From contig CM027378.1 of the NCBI GenBank assembly GCA_015680905.1, forward strand, positions 102,073,501 to 102,137,500: 64,000 nt of DNA. Direction: 5' to 3'. The DNA comes from Coptis chinensis (taxonomy: Eukaryota > Streptophyta > Magnoliopsida > Ranunculales > Ranunculaceae). Each line of letters opens with the position of its first letter. The stretch's first letter is position 1. Of this stretch, positions 59,941 to 64,000 are shown piece after piece. A program made the position numbers and the translations under genes. Under the pieces are notes generated by a model, which saw nothing but the letters and a program-made list of their open reading frames with translations, did no database searches and was not told where the DNA came from.

Positions 59941-61667
59941 GTTGTATACTTGCCTGAAAAATATGTACTTCCAAATTTCTATATGTTCTTATATACCTAT
60001 TTTACTTGATGAGTAGGGCTCTTGGAAAGTTGTTCACCAAGGCACCAAGCTACCCTGTACAAACAAGCTTTTTGACTTTTAGTATTGCAAACTGTAAAAG
60101 CTAGAAGTATTTAATCTTTATAATGTCCCAAGCATACATAAAAACGGTTTTTTTTGTTTTTGGTAACCTAAAAAGTTTGTTTTAAAGGGTTAGGTGCAAT
60201 TGTTTTAGCATATCACAAATTTTTTCTTTTCCTAATTACATCAAAAGGCTAGAGCGAGGTACTTTATTATGATTGTTGTGTCACAAACTCACACTGTCAC
60301 CAGGGCACTTACGCATTCAGCTTTCTTCTTCCATCTTGACAAAAAAACAATAAAATTGCACCAGTAATTCATTCGCTAGAAGCCGTTAAAGAGTGGTAGC
60401 AAGCTGAGCCAAGCCCATTAGCTACACGCGAGGATTGATATTGTGGTTTACGTGGGCTTTGTAGTCTATTGGCCCACACGGGTTTTTTAGGTGAGGAAAG
60501 AGAAAGTTCAGATAAGTGATTAGAACTGAGGAAGGTAAGGAAAGGCCCACAGCATAAGAACAGCTGTTCCAAATTTAGACCCATCCTAAAGTTGGTGCTC
60601 TACAGCTGGGTATTTTCAAACTTTCATCCTTCCTTGCCTCCTGTAAGTCTGTCAATGGTTCTTCCGAGTTGTGAGTGTGAAGGATTAGATACGTAATTTG
60701 GTGTTATTTAAGGGTATATTATTAAGAGTACTCTATTAGTAATGTAGTGTGTACATATGTGTATAATTGTAATATTTTCTAGGTTAACTTAATGAATACG
60801 ATGTAGCCTTTTGTATGAGTGACTTCTGAGTTCTGAGTGCTCTTAATAGAGTCTCATTATATCTAAAGCATGAAAATAGAGTCTCATTATCCAAACCACT
60901 AGGAGGTTTGCTACCAGGAACTTGCCACCCAAAACAAACTTCACAGCCATGAAGTCCTGCAACTGAAGTTTTGACGTTCATTCTCTGTATTTTACTTGCT
61001 AGCAATGTTAACAAAGAACTCGTTAAAAGAGCTGAACCAGTGTAACTCCAGGTTAGACACCAAAGTCGCAACTAAAATATACTGCATAATGCAAGTCTAA
61101 CGTTGCTTGTTCGCACTTCGCACTCCTCCTGTCTAAAGAGTTCAGTCGACTATGGTCAACATCGTATCAATTTATTCTATTTTAAGCACAGGTGACAAAA
61201 CAAAAGTGAAACCTACCCCATTACAGTTCTTCTATTTTGTTGTGAGTGAGGTGAGAGTCGTGTATGAGATTAGATTTCAGAACTAAGTGGTGGGGGTTTG
61301 ATTCGGCGCGCAGTCGGTACAATGTATTAATGTAAGTCATTTAGTATTTGATAGAGCAGCAGTGTGCACCATTAGCGTGTGAGCTCCACCTTCAGCCAAA
61401 CACTTGTCCAAATAAAGCTAGTCAAAATGGATCCGTATGGCATGGGGTCTGGGACAATTATTGACAGAACAAATGTCAACGAACTAAAGCACTGTGGTTG
61501 AGGCGTTGAACGGTCCTATGGGCCGTTTTCCTGGGCTTTGAGAAGGAAATTAGTTTGCTCTTAACTCATCCGCCCCTTGATGGAAATTGATGGAAATCTA
61601 GGCATGCTGGCATGGCAACTTCGGAATAGAATCAATAGATTATTGGCGAAATTGTTATCCCCTAACG

Positions 61668-61717
61668 TCCTTAACAGCTTGAAAGATTAGGATCCTTAAC
61701 AGCTTGAAAGATTAGGA
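61668..61717. repeat. 25 bp perfect tandem duplication
   Basis: The unit 'tccttaacagcttgaaag' + 'attagga' occurs twice in a row with no mismatch (61668-61692 and 61693-61717). It is probably a recent slippage event. Confidence 0.9.
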
Positions 61718-62561
61718 TTTAGATTTAGGACCGTATTGCAGACGTCAACATTGCACATATGCAGGTCTATAGAATCCTCGGAGGCAGAAATTGCTATTAG
61801 TAAGAGCTGGACTTCATATGGGTAGAAAACTAGAGATTGAATTTGCTGGGCAATACTAAGGTTTATAGACGCATACTACCTTGAGCAATGATGATTTATG
61901 CGGATTAATTGTAGGAAGAAACTAACTTTTTGTCCCACGACGAACAAGGCCAAAAAAATTTACTGATGCCGCTGCTAAATCTGGAAAGCTTTCAGCTAAA
62001 GACGAGAATCTAACCCAATTTGCTCATTTCAAGCTGCTTAGCAGGACAAAAAAGCATACTTTTTTACAAGAGGAATATTTTGACAAACAGTACAGTTATA
62101 TGAAGAGTAGTTTAACTTGTGCCAGTAGGGAAAATGTAGTGCAGTAGTGAGAAAAAGAGTAGTGCTTACACTGGGTCAGGGGAAGTAAATACTATGGACT
62201 CGTGCAACTCCCATGATAATCAAATTCATCAGCACATAATTCAAGTACTAAAGCAAGAAACACAGTTCTTGAACCCACGAAATGTGCAGGCTTACACATT
62301 CTAATAGATGACTCAAGACTTGGATGAAATCCCGCTTTAAGTTGTATTCACTTGGTCCTTATCCATATTCAAATTTACAACTACTCTAACAAACACTGCA
62401 ACTCGAAAGAGAGTGCAAACCACATGTGAAGTGCCCAAAAAGGAAAAAAAAAAAAAAAACAAAAAACAAAAAAAGACATAATTTAGCAGCAACCCACGTT
62501 CCCTAATTTAAGTTATACGTGGGTTCGATCAGCCCAAACAGTGGGCTAGAATGCTCCAAAT

Positions 62562-63665
62562 TTACACTACACCCGAGGGGAGACGTAAAACAAGCTGTCC
62601 ACCAAAAAGGCTGCACGGAGAAGGAAGGGATATTAAAGAAATGAATGGAGATACATAATTACATAACTATTGTCGTTATTGATAACATTATTCATCGTTT
62701 AAGATGCATCAATCTCTTTTTATTCATAGGTTCTTATATTAGTTTAAATTAAAGAATCTTTAAATAGCAACAGAATGTTTAGAGTATAATTATCTTCTAA
62801 TTTTTAATTTTCTATATTTGAACTGATAAGAATAGATAGGATGATAAAGAAAGCTCACTACCAACCTTTTCATGTAATAGTAACAGAAGTCTGCAAGAAT
62901 AAACGTTTGGACAATTTCAGACAAAAGAACCATGGAAGGCCACAACCCATAACCCAAAGCAGTCAGCAAGCGGCCCCGTGTGTCAAGCACCTATTTGAGC
63001 CCGAAAAAACAAAGTCAGCAATGAACAATGGCTATAGTTACCATAGCACCACAAATCAGATCGGATATCCATTACACATTTACACATCTCCTATCACTTG
63101 TGGAGTTGTGGTGGATAATATAAGCACTAGAAAAACTCAGTACAAACAATGGGACAAACTAGATATCCTAGTTGTCTGCATACTGAGATACTTTAAATTT
63201 CAAACAAGTGTTGCATATTTGACATCAATAATGTGCTGAATTGAAGCTCTAACAGAGAGTACGGTATTTTAGCTCAATGTAATCAACCATTTCTGGTTTC
63301 TTCCCCAACATAATGTCAAGTTACTAACATTTGGACTGAAGTAACAATTTAATTTCGCAAGACTCGTAAATCTAAAGAGTGTATAATCAAACCTGGAGAA
63401 CCCAATGGGCACAGCTTAAGAACCTTGCAACGCCCAAAGCAAATACATAATGAGCTGTAAATGGTTCGACAATCTGAAAATATTTAAGGATTAGACTCCC
63501 AAAGAAAATATCCAGTAATTAATTAGTTTTCTACTTTTCTCCCAAAATGTACCTTTGTATTCTGCATCACACGCAGCTGGGGCAGTACTGAGACTGCTTC
63601 CAGGTAGACACAAAAGGCCCAGCATATCCGGTTGAAGATATGATGTGATGTTGATGGATGAATGA
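62562..63665 (-). CDS. ERD2-like ER lumen protein retaining receptor, 3' part (gene continues beyond the window)
   Basis: It is a seven-transmembrane Golgi-to-ER retrieval receptor of the KDEL-receptor family. Exons in gene order: 63665-63553, 63473-63393, 62990-62866 and 62610-62562; phases agree. Segments seen: NRICWAFCVYLEAVSVLPQL, RVMQNTKIVEPFTAHYVFAL, FLSCAHWVLQ, LLTALGYGLWPSMVLLSE, ILADFCYYYMKS and the end LFGGQLVLRLPSGVV. The C-terminal wording fits the plant ERD2-like (longer, ERP-type) branch rather than classical ERD2A/B. The first exons lie past 64000 or in the unread part of 63666-64000, where I see only intron-like DNA. It appears intact as far as seen. Confidence 0.93.
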
Positions 63666-64000
63666 CTAGAGCTAAAACAGCACAAGGTATGATCTATACT
63701 CAAATAGGAGATCATATTTATTAATGTTTCACTGAAAAAACATTGCAGGAATTTAAAGAGTACGACGAGGGTCTTTAGGATAAAGGAAGAACTGATAATA
63801 ACTACTTGTGATTCTGATTCACAATTGCAAAAGAGCGCGTTCAAAAGACATGACATGCCCACTAAATAAATACTAAACAAGTGCAGCAGCATCTAATAAC
63901 ATATGCACCACAGTTCGCAAAGTAAAGGCTTCCAGTAATCCACCTTCATAACAACCAGCTAAATGTTACCAGAATAAAGACTGCCTTTCAGCATATGCAT
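63666..64000 (-). other. intron of the ERD2-like gene, running off the window
   Basis: It lies upstream (in gene direction) of the acceptor at 63667. No coding segment of the family is readable here, so it is taken as intron. Confidence 0.5.

Larger units (their letters stand above)
58800..62561. other. intergenic region between GASA and ERD2-like genes
   Basis: No gene was found in 3.7 kb. Contents seen: AT-rich DNA near 59090-59200, an (AT)n run at 59505, a weak SINE-like head at 59863 and a 25 bp tandem duplication at 61668. An A-run with short breaks lies at 62442-62475. The right end (about 62400-62561) is likely 3' UTR of the minus-strand gene. Confidence 0.45.

Noticed and set aside
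61255..61325. 'gtgggggtttgattcggcg' as a SINE box B
   Set aside because: No box A lies upstream at tRNA-like spacing.

Overview
The window is nuclear DNA of a flowering plant, probably a eudicot. It is AT-rich, with intron-split genes (GT-AG introns), MITEs, Helitrons, a tRNA-derived SINE and nested LTR retrotransposons. The recognisable genes are plant families: methylthioadenosine nucleosidase, LAP5/PKSB-type polyketide synthase, GASA/snakin peptide and ERD2-like receptor. The species cannot be named from the sequence. All exon joins are my own reading of splice sites and frames.

Layout. 1-2.5 kb: a decayed gene tail and hairpin-rich DNA. 2519-7186: a complete-looking 4.67 kb non-autonomous Helitron (minus orientation), inserted 165 bp before the start codon of an uncharacterised four-exon gene (7352-10267). 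10692-10740: a bare Helitron 3' terminus fused to the C-terminal part of a TRRAP/Tra1 pseudogene (to 16127). 17414-24676: a Helitron cluster. Short ~430-460 bp Helitrons are stacked head to tail at the same target dinucleotide, and a second 4.69 kb copy of the large family (18500-23188) is nested inside the third unit.

25-35 kb is genic: MTN (25104-28992, plus strand), a SINE, then a ten-exon uncharacterised gene on the minus strand (30712-34325). 36.9-47.6 kb is a decayed Ty3/gypsy element (gag, protease and part of RT readable). It is split by a 7.27 kb LTR element with 3.05 kb LTRs, no coding capacity, a minus-strand tRNA-Met-type primer site and a GCGTC target duplication, i.e. LARD-like. 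About 48.9-50.7 kb has the look of plant mitochondrial DNA moved to the nucleus.

51-64 kb is genic again: LAP5-like type III polyketide synthase (52475-53829, plus strand), an acidic uncharacterised protein (54442-55601, minus), a GASA peptide (58013-58692, minus) and the 3' part of an ERD2-like gene (62562 to beyond 63665, minus). These genes do not form a pathway; they are ordinary neighbours in a gene-poor, transposon-rich region. The most unusual material is the Helitron family, with its internal ATTTGCAT-bearing array, its stacking behaviour, and the Helitron end joined to TRRAP exons.
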